NCBI RefSeq assembly: GCF_003725695.1
Contig: NZ_RJSE01000007.1
Coordinates: 598,552 to 662,551 of the forward strand
DNA length: 64,000 nucleotides
Direction: 5' to 3'
Origin: Nocardioides marmoriginsengisoli
Lineage (GTDB): Bacteria; Actinomycetota; Actinomycetes; Propionibacteriales; Nocardioidaceae
A program made the translations under genes and the position numbers. Below the pieces are notes generated by a model. It did no database searches and was not told the origin of the DNA. It saw only the letters and a program-made list of their open reading frames with translations. This document shows, piece after piece, positions 18,250 through 27,074 of the stretch; the first letter of the stretch is position 1, and each line of letters opens with the position of its first letter.

Positions 18250-18494
18250 CGTCGCGGCACTCATTTTTGTCACTGCGATTCCGAGATTTATCGAAATTGC
18301 CTGTTATCGGCCTAGACCGTACATAGGGAGGTTTGGCGCCATTCCGGGCTGCGGGCGTTTGATGTCTTGATTGCCGACAACACATCGACGCGGCCGATGA
18401 GGCGTTCTGCGGTTCCCTCGACGGGGGCCGAAGGTTCCGCAAGTCACATCACGCGTTCGCCATCAACATTTCGAGAAACCCTTGGGGGAACCTC
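18250..18494. other. upstream region of the surface-protein gene
   Basis: The rest of a 306-bp gap. It is visibly A/T-richer than its neighbours near 18260-18310 and contains a GGCCTAGACC copy of the recurring motif at 18310-18319, 177 bases before the start codon. No open frame is convincing. Confidence 0.5.
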
Positions 18495-19547
18495 ATGATC
18501 CGCATCAACGCAACGAAGAAGCAGGGCGTACGACGCCTCGCTCCGTTCCTGGCCGCGCTCGGCATGCTCGTCATGTCCAGTGGTGCGGCACTGATGGTCA
18601 CGGCCGGTCCGGCCACGGCTGCCACGAAGGTGGGCATCTGTCACGCCACCAACTCCGACAGCAACCCGTACGTGTACGTGAACGTCGATGACGACTCGGT
18701 GAAGTACAAGGGTCACCTGCAGCACCAGACCAACCCGAACAAGACGTGGAAGACCGCCGGCAGCTTCAACGGCGTCCCGCACGCGGCCGGTGACCCGAAG
18801 CCGGACATCATCGGTGTCCCGAACGCGGCCGCCTGCGAGCCTGCCGTCCCGGTCATCGAGGCCGTCGCGGACGTCGACTTCGACGACCCGAGCTGCGCGA
18901 ACCTGGGCGTGCCGTCGTACGACACCACCGGCGACCACGTGACCTTCAGCATCCTGAGCGGCTCGGTCGCTCCGGACACCGACATCGTGGTCCGGGCGAC
19001 CGCTGACCCGAACACCACGTTCGACGGTGGCGGGACGACGCAGGACTTCCCGCACCACTTCGGTCCTGCCGTCGACCCGAACGGTCCTCCGTGCGTGATC
19101 GTGGCTCCGCCGGGTGTCGCGCTGGCCTCGGTCGACTTCGTCGACCCGAGCTGCGCGAACCTGAACGACGCGTCGTTCGCGTCCGACGGTGACAACGTGA
19201 CCTTCGCGATCACCAACGGCAGCAACGCTCCGGGTGCCGACATCGAGGTCACCGCGACCGCCGACGCGAACAACGAGTTCGCCGGGGGCGCGACGACGAA
19301 GGTGTTCACGCACACCTACGGTGCCGCTGTCGATCTCGAAGCCGAGCCGTGCGTCTCGGTCGAGCCGCCGACGATCACGCCGACGGGCACGGTCACCACG
19401 CCGACGCTGGTCCACGCCGGTCTGATCGACGCGCCGGCCGACCTGCGCGGTGAGCAGGGCCTCGCGCTCCTGATCGCCGGAATGGTCCTGATGGTGGCCG
19501 CTGGTGCTCTCGGTCTGATCCGACCGGGTGCCAAGGCCAGCCGCTGA
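18495..19547 (+). CDS. cell-surface protein, candidate sortase substrate
   Basis: 350 residues. A signal peptide (LAPFLAALGMLVMSSGAALM, cleavage near ATAA) leads to an ICHATNSDSNPYVYVNVDD module and two homologous beta repeats starting DVDFDDPSCANL and SVDFVDPSCANL. The C-terminus has LVHAGLIDAPADLRGEQ, a hydrophobic stretch (LALLIAGMVLMVAAGALGLI) and a basic RPGAKASR tail. That is the layout of sortase-anchored proteins, but with LVHAG in place of LPxTG or LAxTG. A sortase gene follows immediately. ATG 18495 is preceded by GGGGGAA. Its role is unknown; anchoring is inferred. Confidence 0.85.
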   Translation: MIRINATKKQGVRRLAPFLAALGMLVMSSGAALMVTAGPATAATKVGICHATNSDSNPYVYVNVDDDSVKYKGHLQHQTNPNKTWKTAGSFNGVPHAAGDPKPDIIGVPNAAACEPAVPVIEAVADVDFDDPSCANLGVPSYDTTGDHVTFSILSGSVAPDTDIVVRATADPNTTFDGGGTTQDFPHHFGPAVDPNGPPCVIVAPPGVALASVDFVDPSCANLNDASFASDGDNVTFAITNGSNAPGADIEVTATADANNEFAGGATTKVFTHTYGAAVDLEAEPCVSVEPPTITPTGTVTTPTLVHAGLIDAPADLRGEQGLALLIAGMVLMVAAGALGLIRPGAKASR

Positions 19548-19560
19548 TCTGAGCAAGGAC

Positions 19561-19599
19561 GAAGGCGGCGTTCGGAGGAGACTCCGCAACGCCGCCTTC
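19561..19599 (+). terminator. terminator hairpin between surface protein and sortase
   Basis: GAAGGCGGCGTT pairs with AACGCCGCCTTC, extended by CGGAG/CTCCG around a GAGA loop with one bulged C. It separates the surface-protein transcript from the sortase gene. Confidence 0.85.
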
Positions 19600-19659
19600 G
19601 GCCTTGTCGTCGTTGGCGTTACCCGGCATTTGACGCGGCGGCGGGAGGATCCTGAGGAC

Positions 19660-21168
19660 ATGGAGAAGGAGCCGCTGCCGCTGGGCGACTGGAACCGTCC
19701 CCTCAGCGCGCTCGATCGGGTCCGGCAGGAGGACGAGCCGGAGGAGCCCTGGGACTGGGACCCCGAGTCGACCGAGTCCGCCCCAGGGGCGGAGCCGGCT
19801 GCTCCCGGTCCGGCGGTCGTGCGCTCCGCGGCCGCGATCTGGGCCTGGGTCCCGGACAAGCCACCGGTAGCCCCGCAGGAGGAGGCGGCGCCTCCCGCCG
19901 TCGAGCCTGAGCCGACGCCCAAGCGCGTCTCCAAGCGCAGGGCGAAGGCCGCGCCCGAGCAGGATCCGGCGCTCGTTCCCGAGACCATCTCGGCGTGGAA
20001 GTGGGAGGCGGATCCCGCGCCCGCGCCTGCGCTCGTAGCCGAGCCGGCTCCGGAGCCCGAGCCGAAGCGCCGGTGGTGGAGCAAGGCGGCGCCGGCGCCC
20101 GAGGTCGTGCTGGCGCCAGCTCCCGAGGTCGTGCTGGAGCGCGAGGTCGCTCCGACCGCCGAGCCGGAGATCGCTCCGACACCCAGGTCGAAGCGGAAGC
20201 GCAAGCCGGAGCCCGAGCCGGCGGCGGAGCCTGTTGCCGAGCCCAAGCGGAAGCGGAAGGCGAAGGCGGAGCCTGCGCCCGAGCCGGTCGCGGAGCCTGT
20301 TGCCGAGCCCAAGCGGAAGCGGAAGTCCAAGGCCGAACCCGCTCCCGAACCGACCCCGGAGGTCGTGGGCAAACGCCGCCGTGGTCGGAAGAACGTGGTG
20401 GTCCCCGACTGGGAGTCCCTCGAGCCCGAGCCGGTGGCGGAGCCCGACGCTCCGGCCTCACGGCGCCGTCGTACGGTCAAGATCGCGGCGGTCGTCTTCG
20501 TGGTCGGGGTGTGCGCGACCCTGCCCTGGGCGGTCCCGCAGATCCCGGACCTGTTCGCCAAGGCGGTCCCGGAGCCGACCAGCTCACCGCACCCGACCGA
20601 CCCGAAGATCGACCCGCCGAGCTCGCCGACCGCGACGGTGACCGGCAACCCGACCCTGCTCGGGACCCGGCTGAAGTCGGCGGGCAAGCCCCTCGAGCTC
20701 TGGGTTCCGCGGCTGAAGGTCCGCTCCGAGGTGGTCCCGATCAGCGGCCAGTCCGGCGAGTTGCTTCCCCCGGACGACCCGCAGATCCTCGGCTGGTGGC
20801 AGGAGGGCCGGTACGCCGGCGCCGGGCACGGATCGGTCGTCATCACCGGCCACACCGTGAACGGAGGCGGGGGAGCCTTCGACCACCTCGGCGAGCTGGT
20901 CCCCGGCGACAAGATCCGGGTGCGGACCGAGGCCGGATCGATCCGGTACGTCGTCCAGCAGTCCCGGGACGTGTCGGTCGACAAGCTGGCTCGGACCGCC
21001 GAGGAGATCTTCCGGCAGTCGGGCGACGGCCGGCTGGTGCTGATCACCTGCAGCGACTTCAACGGCGAGGTGTACCTGTCGAATTCGGTCGTCTACGCGA
21101 CCCCGGTGAAGGACGAGCCGAACAAGCCCGTCGAGTCCCTTAGGGATTACCAGGAGATAAGGCAATAG
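19660..21168 (+). CDS. sortase (class E/F-like) with long cytoplasmic Pro/Glu/Lys region
   Basis: About 502 residues. Residues 1-265 are low complexity with repeated AEPVAEPKRKRK-type units and lie before the only TM (VKIAAVVFVVGVCATLPWAV), so they are cytoplasmic. The extracellular C-terminal domain has the sortase signature: ITGHTVN with the catalytic His and LVLITCSDF with the catalytic Cys. The usual arginine motif two strands later (often YRDN) reads YLSN here. It transpeptidates a sorting motif onto the envelope; the adjacent surface protein is the obvious partner. The start is ATG 19660, chosen because the frame upstream runs through a terminator hairpin. GGGAGG lies 12 bases away, so spacing is poor. 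Confidence 0.87.
   Translation: MEKEPLPLGDWNRPLSALDRVRQEDEPEEPWDWDPESTESAPGAEPAAPGPAVVRSAAAIWAWVPDKPPVAPQEEAAPPAVEPEPTPKRVSKRRAKAAPEQDPALVPETISAWKWEADPAPAPALVAEPAPEPEPKRRWWSKAAPAPEVVLAPAPEVVLEREVAPTAEPEIAPTPRSKRKRKPEPEPAAEPVAEPKRKRKAKAEPAPEPVAEPVAEPKRKRKSKAEPAPEPTPEVVGKRRRGRKNVVVPDWESLEPEPVAEPDAPASRRRRTVKIAAVVFVVGVCATLPWAVPQIPDLFAKAVPEPTSSPHPTDPKIDPPSSPTATVTGNPTLLGTRLKSAGKPLELWVPRLKVRSEVVPISGQSGELLPPDDPQILGWWQEGRYAGAGHGSVVITGHTVNGGGGAFDHLGELVPGDKIRVRTEAGSIRYVVQQSRDVSVDKLARTAEEIFRQSGDGRLVLITCSDFNGEVYLSNSVVYATPVKDEPNKPVESLRDYQEIRQ
20224..20325 (+). repeat. 36-bp direct repeat inside the sortase gene
   Basis: Bases 20224-20259 and 20290-20325 are identical, at a period of 66. They encode the repeated AEPVAEPKRKRK units of the cytoplasmic region and could change copy number by slippage. 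Confidence 0.85.
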
Positions 21169-21401
21169 CGAGTATCGATTCTGTGTCCCAATTGTCGCTT
21201 TCTCGAATATTCTGGCGCGTATTCGACGGCGTCGGAATGAGTTCAGCGCACCCGGGTCCAGAAGTGTCACACCCCGGGGTGCGCGGCCTAGACCGGATTT
21301 CCGACATGTCCGATTCGAGTGACTGCGAACCACGGGTGTCGTTAGCGTTTTCCTCTTACTCCCGCAGCACTTGAGCTGCACCAAACAGTCTGGAGACAAC
21401 C
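21169..21401. promoter_or_regulatory. leader/promoter region of the major pilin gene
   Basis: A 233-bp gap, A/T-richer than flanking genes. It contains the palindrome CACCCCGGGGTG (21270-21281) directly before GCGGCCTAGACC, the recurring motif, 108 bases before the pilA start. No terminator is visible for the sortase gene. The promoter assignment is a guess from position. Confidence 0.35.
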
Positions 21402-21758
21402 ATGCTCAGAAGTGCTGTGAACCGGGCCCGCGCGGGCCGTCGGGACGAGGCCGGCTTCACCCTCATCGAGTTGCTGATCGTCATCGTGATCCTGGGCATC
21501 CTGGCCGGCATCGTCGTGTTCTCGGTCGCCGGAATCACGGACAAGGGTGACAAGGCGGCGTGCAAGTCCACGATCGCGAGCATCGACACCGCGTACGAGG
21601 CGGCTTACGCGCAGGGCACTGCGACGAGCACTGCGGTCAACGTGTCGACCCTGGGCGCGTTCTTCCACGGTGGCACCGCGCCGACGACCGTGAAGAACGG
21701 CGCGGGCACGACAGTGACCCTGACGACTGTCGCCGCCGCCGACGCGATCGTCTGCTGA
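21402..21758 (+). CDS. pilA: type IV major prepilin
   Basis: 118 residues. A short leader ends RRDEAG, followed by FTLIELLIVIVILGILAGIV: the class III cleavage site G|F with Glu at +5, then the N-terminal polymerising helix. The mature part is only about 100 residues, small for a pilin, with one Cys mid-protein and one at the very C-terminus that could form the D-region disulfide. TGGAG lies upstream of the ATG. A strong terminator follows, so the pilin can be made in excess over the assembly genes. It is cleaved by the peptidase at 29287 and polymerised by PilB/PilC. Confidence 0.93.
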   Translation: MLRSAVNRARAGRRDEAGFTLIELLIVIVILGILAGIVVFSVAGITDKGDKAACKSTIASIDTAYEAAYAQGTATSTAVNVSTLGAFFHGGTAPTTVKNGAGTTVTLTTVAAADAIVC

Positions 21759-21772
21759 TCCGCTGAACGACC

Positions 21773-21802
21773 GGAGGGCCGCCGTCTCTGCGGCGGCCCT
21801 CC
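21773..21802 (+). terminator. terminator after pilA
   Basis: GGAGGGCCGCCG pairs perfectly with CGGCGGCCCTCC over a TCTCTG loop. It separates pilin expression from the assembly operon and may be partly read through. Confidence 0.85.
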
Positions 21803-21838
21803 CTTCAGTATCAATCGAGACCAGGCCTTGGGGGCTTC

Positions 21839-22936
21839 GTGTTCCATCACCTGCACCGCATCGGAGACCGGGTAGACCGGCTGCTGGAAGCACTCTGGAA
21901 CACCCGCGGGACCGACTTGATGCTGACAGTTGGCCTCCCTCCGATGACGCGAGTCGACGGGGAGTTGCGGCCCATCGAGGGCGAGGCCGTGCTCACCCCC
22001 GCGGAGACCGACGGGTTACTCGCTGAGGTGTTGACCCAGGAGCAGAGCGACGCCTGGAGCACCCAGCACGAGTACGACTTCTCCTTCTCGTGGCGCGAGC
22101 ATGCCCGAATCCGCGGCAACGCCTTCACCCAGCGCGGGATGACTGCCGTGGCTCTGCGGATGATTCCGCGTCAGATCCCGAGCCCTGATGAGCTCGGCCT
22201 CCCTGCTGTGCTCCGCGAGCTGTCGATGACCCACCAGGGCCTGATCCTGATGACCGGCCCGACCGGCTCCGGCAAGTCCACCACTCTCGCCTCGCTCGTC
22301 GACCTGATCAACACCAACCGCGCTTGCCACATCATCACGGTCGAGGACCCGATCGAGTACGTCCACGACCACAAGAGGTCCGCCGTCAACCAGCGCGAGG
22401 TCGGCACCGACACGGGCTCCTTCCACAAGGCGCTCCGATCCGTTCTCCGTGAAGACCCGGACGTGCTGCTCGTCGGTGAGATGCGCGACCTGGAGTCGAT
22501 CGCCTTCGCTCTCACTGTCGCCGAGACCGGCCACCTGGTCTTCGCGACCCTGCACACCAACGACACCGCCCAATCGCTGGGCCGGATGATCGACGTCTTC
22601 CCGGCCGAGCAGCAGGCCCAGATCCGGGTCCAGCTCGCCTCGGCACTGAGCTGCGTGGTGTACCAGCGATTGATTCCGAAGATCGGCGGCGGGATGACCG
22701 CGGCGTACGAGATCCTGGTGGCGACCCCGGCGGTGCGCAACCTGATCAAGGAAGGCAAGACGCACCAGCTGCGCAACTCGCTGGTGACCGGGTCGCGGGA
22801 AGGCATGGTGACGCTCGAGCAGTCCCTGTCGACGCTGGTCCAGGCCGGGATCGTGACCGAGGAGGATGCGACTGCGCGCAGCCTCTACCCGAAGGACATC
22901 GAATCCAGGCCGCGCCTCGCAGCGGGCCTCGGCTAG
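21839..22936 (+). CDS. pilT: type IV pilus retraction ATPase
   Basis: 365 residues, the usual PilT length, without the MshEN domain of PilB. Walker A GPTGSGKSTT is near residues 140-149, the Asp box and Walker B include LLVGEMRD, and the His box includes ATLHTNDT. The PilT-specific C-terminal motif appears as AVRNLIKEGK (AIRNLIRE in model PilT). It depolymerises the pilus from the cytoplasmic side. The start is GTG 21839 with a GGGGG stretch upstream. It is the first gene of the assembly operon, followed by pilB after 19 bases. Confidence 0.93.
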   Translation: MFHHLHRIGDRVDRLLEALWNTRGTDLMLTVGLPPMTRVDGELRPIEGEAVLTPAETDGLLAEVLTQEQSDAWSTQHEYDFSFSWREHARIRGNAFTQRGMTAVALRMIPRQIPSPDELGLPAVLRELSMTHQGLILMTGPTGSGKSTTLASLVDLINTNRACHIITVEDPIEYVHDHKRSAVNQREVGTDTGSFHKALRSVLREDPDVLLVGEMRDLESIAFALTVAETGHLVFATLHTNDTAQSLGRMIDVFPAEQQAQIRVQLASALSCVVYQRLIPKIGGGMTAAYEILVATPAVRNLIKEGKTHQLRNSLVTGSREGMVTLEQSLSTLVQAGIVTEEDATARSLYPKDIESRPRLAAGLG

Positions 22937-22955
22937 TGGATCAGGACGGCAGCCG

Positions 22956-24698
22956 ATGAGACTGAAGCGACGCAACCGGATCGAGGAAGGCCCCGTCGAG
23001 CCGACCCGCGCAGAGCGGGACCAGCGGTTGGCTGGAGTCCTCGTGGCGGCGGGCAAGGTCGGCCAGGCGGAGCTCGACCAGGCGCTGGTGGCCCCGAGCT
23101 CCGGTGGTCTGGCCGACCTGCTGATCAGTCGCGGCGCGATCAGCGACATGGAGCTGGCCGCGGCCGTGGCAGGCCACTACGAGGTCCCGGTGCTCGACTT
23201 CCGGGACCTCACTCCGGAACCGGAGGCAGTCGCGACCCTGACGCCTGAGCGTGCGGCCGAGCTCGAAGCCCTGCCGATCTCGGTGAACCCCGAGACCGAC
23301 GCCCTGGCCGTGGCGGTTCGGGACGCCTCTCCCGAGCACCTGGAGACGATCGCCCGTGCTGTCGGCCGACCGGTGATCGGTGTGGTCGCCACCCGACGGG
23401 ATCTGCAGAGGGCCCTTGGCACCGCCTACAGCGCCACCAAGGACGTCGGCGGTCAGGTCAAGGAGTTCGAGGCCCGGGACGCGCTGCGCCTGGAGGCCTC
23501 CCGGCTGGAGAACGCCAGTGCCAGTGACGAGGCGCCGGTGGTCCGGGTGGTGCAGATGATCATCACCCAGGGCCTGCGGGACCGCGCCTCGGACATCCAC
23601 ATCGAACCTTTCGGGGATCGGGTTCGGGTCCGGTACCGGATCGATGGCGCCCTCAACGAGGTGCTGGACCTGCCCGGCTCGATCGGTCCGGCGATCGTGA
23701 GCCGGGTGAAGATCCTGGCCGAGCTGAACATCGTCGAGCGCCGGCGCTCCCAGGACGGTCAGATCAGCATGGCGGTCGAGGGCCGTGACGTGGACATCCG
23801 GGTCGCCACGACGGCGGTCGTGGGCGGCGAGAAGGTGGTGCTGCGGCTGCTCGACAAGAGCCGCCCGCTCTTCAAGCTTGAGCAGCTCGGCATGCCCGCC
23901 GACACGGCCGAGCGGTACAGCGCGCTGATCCGGTCGCCGTACGGGATGGTGATCTGTGCCGGACCGACCGGGGGTGGCAAGACCACCACGCTGTACGCGT
24001 CCCTGGGTGAGCTGAACAGCGCGGACCGCAACATCATGACGATCGAGGACCCGGTCGAGTACACCTTCGACTCGATCAACCAGATCCAGATCAACGAGCA
24101 GGCCGGGGTCACCTTCGCCGACGGTCTGAAGGCGATCCTGCGGCAGGATCCGGACGTGATCCTGGTTGGCGAGGTGCGTGACGTCGACACCGCGCGGATC
24201 GCGGTGCAGTCCGCCCTGACCGGCCACTTCGTGCTCTCGTCGCTGCACGCCACCGAGGCCGTGTCGGCGCTGTACCGGTTGCTCGACATGGGGATCGAGC
24301 CGTTCCTGATCGCCTCCTCGGTGACAGCGGTGGTCTCGCAGCGACTGGTTCGGCGCAGCTGCACCTCGTGCCTGGAGACCTACAAGCCGTCTCCGGACGA
24401 GCTGGACTTCCTGCACACCTTCGGCGGGCGTGAACCGGTTGGCGGGTTCAAGCACGGTGTCGGCTGCAACTTCTGCGCGCACACCGGCTACCTGGAGCGG
24501 ATCGGCGTCTACGAGTTGCTGGCGGTCACCGACGACGTGCGCGAGATGATCGTCGACCGGGTGCCGCACGACGAGATGCGCAAGCTCGCGATCAGCCAGG
24601 GCATGAGCACGCTGCAGGAACAGGCTGTCCGGTTGGTCATGGACGGCACCACCACCGCCTCCGAAGTCATGCGCTCCATCTACGTCGCAGGAGTCTGA
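22956..24698 (+). CDS. pilB: type IV pilus extension ATPase
   Basis: 580 residues. An N-terminal MshEN/GspE-N domain (about 20-160; RLAGVLVAAGKVGQAELDQA and VPVLDFRDL) precedes the hexameric secretion ATPase. Walker A GPTGGGKTTT is near 336-345, Walker B ILVGEVRD near 402-409, and a zinc-binding tetracysteine (CTSC at about 469-472, CNFC at about 507-510) marks PilB/GspE. It powers pilin polymerisation through PilC. The start is ATG 22956; the frame is open upstream only through overlap with pilT. It is followed by pilC after two bases. Confidence 0.93.
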   Translation: MRLKRRNRIEEGPVEPTRAERDQRLAGVLVAAGKVGQAELDQALVAPSSGGLADLLISRGAISDMELAAAVAGHYEVPVLDFRDLTPEPEAVATLTPERAAELEALPISVNPETDALAVAVRDASPEHLETIARAVGRPVIGVVATRRDLQRALGTAYSATKDVGGQVKEFEARDALRLEASRLENASASDEAPVVRVVQMIITQGLRDRASDIHIEPFGDRVRVRYRIDGALNEVLDLPGSIGPAIVSRVKILAELNIVERRRSQDGQISMAVEGRDVDIRVATTAVVGGEKVVLRLLDKSRPLFKLEQLGMPADTAERYSALIRSPYGMVICAGPTGGGKTTTLYASLGELNSADRNIMTIEDPVEYTFDSINQIQINEQAGVTFADGLKAILRQDPDVILVGEVRDVDTARIAVQSALTGHFVLSSLHATEAVSALYRLLDMGIEPFLIASSVTAVVSQRLVRRSCTSCLETYKPSPDELDFLHTFGGREPVGGFKHGVGCNFCAHTGYLERIGVYELLAVTDDVREMIVDRVPHDEMRKLAISQGMSTLQEQAVRLVMDGTTTASEVMRSIYVAGV

Positions 24699-24700
24699 CG

Positions 24701-25906
24701 ATGCCCAAGTACGCCTACAGCGGGACCACCCTGGATGGGGCACCCGTCAAGGGCACTGAGAAAGCCAGTAGTCGAGCCGACGCCGAGCTCGCGCTCTACG
24801 AGCGCGAGCTCCGTGACCTGAAGGTCACCGAGAAGACCAGCTTCCTGCAGATGGAGATCACCGGGCCGCGGATCACCAAGGCCGAGGTGATGCACATGTC
24901 CCGGCAGATGGCCGCGTTCCTCCGGGCCGGGTTGCCGATTCTGGACGCCGTGCACTCGATCGGTGCCGAGTCCGAGAACTCGTCGGTCCGGCGGATGATG
25001 AACGACATCGAGGACGGCCTCCGCACCGGCGAGCGGTTCTCCGACTGCCTGGAGCGCCACCAGAAGGTGTTCCCGAGCTACTACCGCGGGATCGTCCGAT
25101 CGGCCGAGCTGACCGGTGAGCTCGACACGGTGCTGGCCAGGCTCGCGCTCTACCTGGAGCGCGATCTTGAGGCCCGCCGCAAGATCAAGTCGGCGCTGAC
25201 CTATCCGATCGTCATCGCCGCGATGTCGTGCGTCACTGTCGTCGTCCTCGCTGTCTACGTGCTGCCGAAGTTCAAGGCATTCTTCAGCGATCTCAACGCC
25301 GACCTGCCGTTGCCTACCCGGATGCTGCTCGGATTCACCGATTTCCTCGGTGACTACTGGTGGGCACTGGCTGGCGGTGCCGCGCTACTGGTGCTGGCCG
25401 GATGGACGGTCTTGCGGTTCGAGCGGGGGCGCTATGCCCGCGACGCCTTCCTGCTGAAGGTCCCGGTGCTCGGCGAGACCATCCAGTACTCGCTGGTCGA
25501 GCGGTTCTGCCGCGTCCTCGGCTCGATGGTCGGTGCCGGGGTGAACCTTCCCGAGGCTCTCGTCGTGACGATCGAGTCCCTCCAGAACCGGGTCTACGCG
25601 AAGAGACTGGGTGAGGTCGGCGAGGCCATGCTCGAGGGCCAGGGCATCGCTACGCCGCTGGCGCGGACCCAGCTCTTCCCGGGCGCCGCCACCCAGATGC
25701 TCCGGGTTGGTGAGGAAACCGGCTCGCTGGACTCGCAGCTCGAGGTCACCGCGGCGTACTACGAAGTCGAGCTCGACTACAAGATCAAGAAGCTCACGGC
25801 GATCTTCGAGCCGATGGTCATCGTCGTCATGGGCCTGATCGTGGGCTTTGTCGCGGTTGCTCTCGTGTCCGCGATGTACGGGATCTTCAATCAGGTCGAC
25901 GTCTGA
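24701..25906 (+). CDS. pilC: type IV pilus inner-membrane platform protein
   Basis: 401 residues with two T2SSF domains (about 70-190 and 270-390) and three membrane segments, the standard PilC/GspF layout. A hallmark is MSRQMAAFLRAGLPILDAV in the first domain, mirrored by FCRVLGSMVGAGVNLPEAL in the second. It converts ATPase rotation into pilin addition and removal. It lies two bases after pilB, and its stop overlaps the next start as TGATG. Confidence 0.93.
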   Translation: MPKYAYSGTTLDGAPVKGTEKASSRADAELALYERELRDLKVTEKTSFLQMEITGPRITKAEVMHMSRQMAAFLRAGLPILDAVHSIGAESENSSVRRMMNDIEDGLRTGERFSDCLERHQKVFPSYYRGIVRSAELTGELDTVLARLALYLERDLEARRKIKSALTYPIVIAAMSCVTVVVLAVYVLPKFKAFFSDLNADLPLPTRMLLGFTDFLGDYWWALAGGAALLVLAGWTVLRFERGRYARDAFLLKVPVLGETIQYSLVERFCRVLGSMVGAGVNLPEALVVTIESLQNRVYAKRLGEVGEAMLEGQGIATPLARTQLFPGAATQMLRVGEETGSLDSQLEVTAAYYEVELDYKIKKLTAIFEPMVIVVMGLIVGFVAVALVSAMYGIFNQVDV

Positions 25907-26403
25907 TGCTTGCGACCCTGAGGCGAGATCAGCGTGGGGAGACCTTGGTAGAGGTCCTCGTCACCGTGGTGATTCTCGGCCTCGCCGGTACGGCGATCAT
26001 GGGAGCCGTTGCCCTCTCTGCTCGTGCGTCGGACCTGAACCGAAAGCAGGCGACCGCCGGATCCTATGTCCGCGGAGTGGTCGAAACCGTGCAGAACTAC
26101 GTGGCCGCTGGTGGATACCAGACCTGCGGGGCTGCAGGCGTCTATGCGACCTACCTCAACAACAATCCCGCACTGGTGGACCTGCCCCCGGGCTACACGC
26201 TCACCCAGCCAGCCAAGGTGGATACCTGGGACGGGACCACCTCGACGTGGTCGACGTGCGCTAGTGCCGCGTCGGACTACGGGGTGCAGCGCGTGCGATT
26301 CCAGCTGCTGAAGGCCGGAACCGATGGCCGACCTGACTCGGTCGAGTCGTTGTACGTGATCCTGCGCAAGCCGTGCTCAGGAAGCGTGCCGACGCCATGC
26401 TGA
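25906..26403 (+). CDS. type IV minor prepilin, PilV-like
   Basis: 165 residues. The leader LRRDQRG is followed by ETLVEVLVTVVILGLAGTAI, giving a G|E cleavage site with Glu at +5 and a hydrophobic polymerising helix. The C-terminal part has four Cys and no recognisable domain. It overlaps pilC by one base and the next prepilin gene by seven, so it is translated with them. It probably joins the initiating minor-pilin complex at the pilus tip. Confidence 0.85.
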   Translation: MLATLRRDQRGETLVEVLVTVVILGLAGTAIMGAVALSARASDLNRKQATAGSYVRGVVETVQNYVAAGGYQTCGAAGVYATYLNNNPALVDLPPGYTLTQPAKVDTWDGTTSTWSTCASAASDYGVQRVRFQLLKAGTDGRPDSVESLYVILRKPCSGSVPTPC

Positions 26404-27074
26404 ACGACCGACGACGTAACGAGGACGGGTTCACCCTGGTCGAGCTCCTGATCACGACCGTCATCGTGGGCACCATCATCGGCGCCCTCGCCGGCATCCT
26501 GATCCAGTACTTCAGGGTCAGCACGAACACGCAGTCGCGGTTGAGCGAGACGACGGACCAGCAGTTCGTCTCCGCCTACTGGCAGCAGGACGTCAGCAGC
26601 TTGGGCCTCCGCGGCTACACGCCGGCGAACGCCGGCGACCAGTTCCCGGTCAGGCAATCGGCCTGGACCGGCTCTGCGCCCTCAGGGGTTCCTGCGGGCT
26701 GCGTGAACGGGCTGACGGGCACGGTGGTGGTGGGATTCGTCTGGAACGACTATCCGATCGGGAACCCCTCAGCAACCGCATTCGATGCCACGGTCAACGG
26801 TGTCGTCTACACGGCTCAGCAAGTCGGTGCCCAGTGGGAGCTCACCAGGGTGCGGTGCAGCAGCACGGCGGCGGCGAAGTCGAACGTGATCGCGCACCGG
26901 CTCACGGAACGACCCACCGCGACGTGCCTCAACTCTGCCAACGTCGTGGTCCAGTGCTCTTCGACGTCGCCGCTGCCTGCCGTGGTGAAGCTGGCCATGA
27001 GTGTCAAAGACCTCACCAACGCCGACTCGACGGGCTACACCAGCACGCTGATCGCTCAACGGAGGCAAGGATGA
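26397..27074 (+). CDS. type IV minor prepilin, PilW/PilJ-like
   Basis: 225 residues. The leader RRRNEDG is followed by FTLVELLITTVIVGTIIGAL, a class III prepilin site with Glu at +5. The rest is a pseudopilin-like globular domain of about 190 residues containing several Cys. ATG 26397 is preferred to GTG 26373 because AGGAA lies upstream and the leader then has normal length. It overlaps both neighbours (26397-26403 and an ATGA at 27071). Confidence 0.85.
   Translation: MLNDRRRNEDGFTLVELLITTVIVGTIIGALAGILIQYFRVSTNTQSRLSETTDQQFVSAYWQQDVSSLGLRGYTPANAGDQFPVRQSAWTGSAPSGVPAGCVNGLTGTVVVGFVWNDYPIGNPSATAFDATVNGVVYTAQQVGAQWELTRVRCSSTAAAKSNVIAHRLTERPTATCLNSANVVVQCSSTSPLPAVVKLAMSVKDLTNADSTGYTSTLIAQRRQG

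Noticed and set aside
19528-19659. N-terminal extension of the sortase
   Set aside because: It would run through a strong terminator hairpin at 19561-19599.
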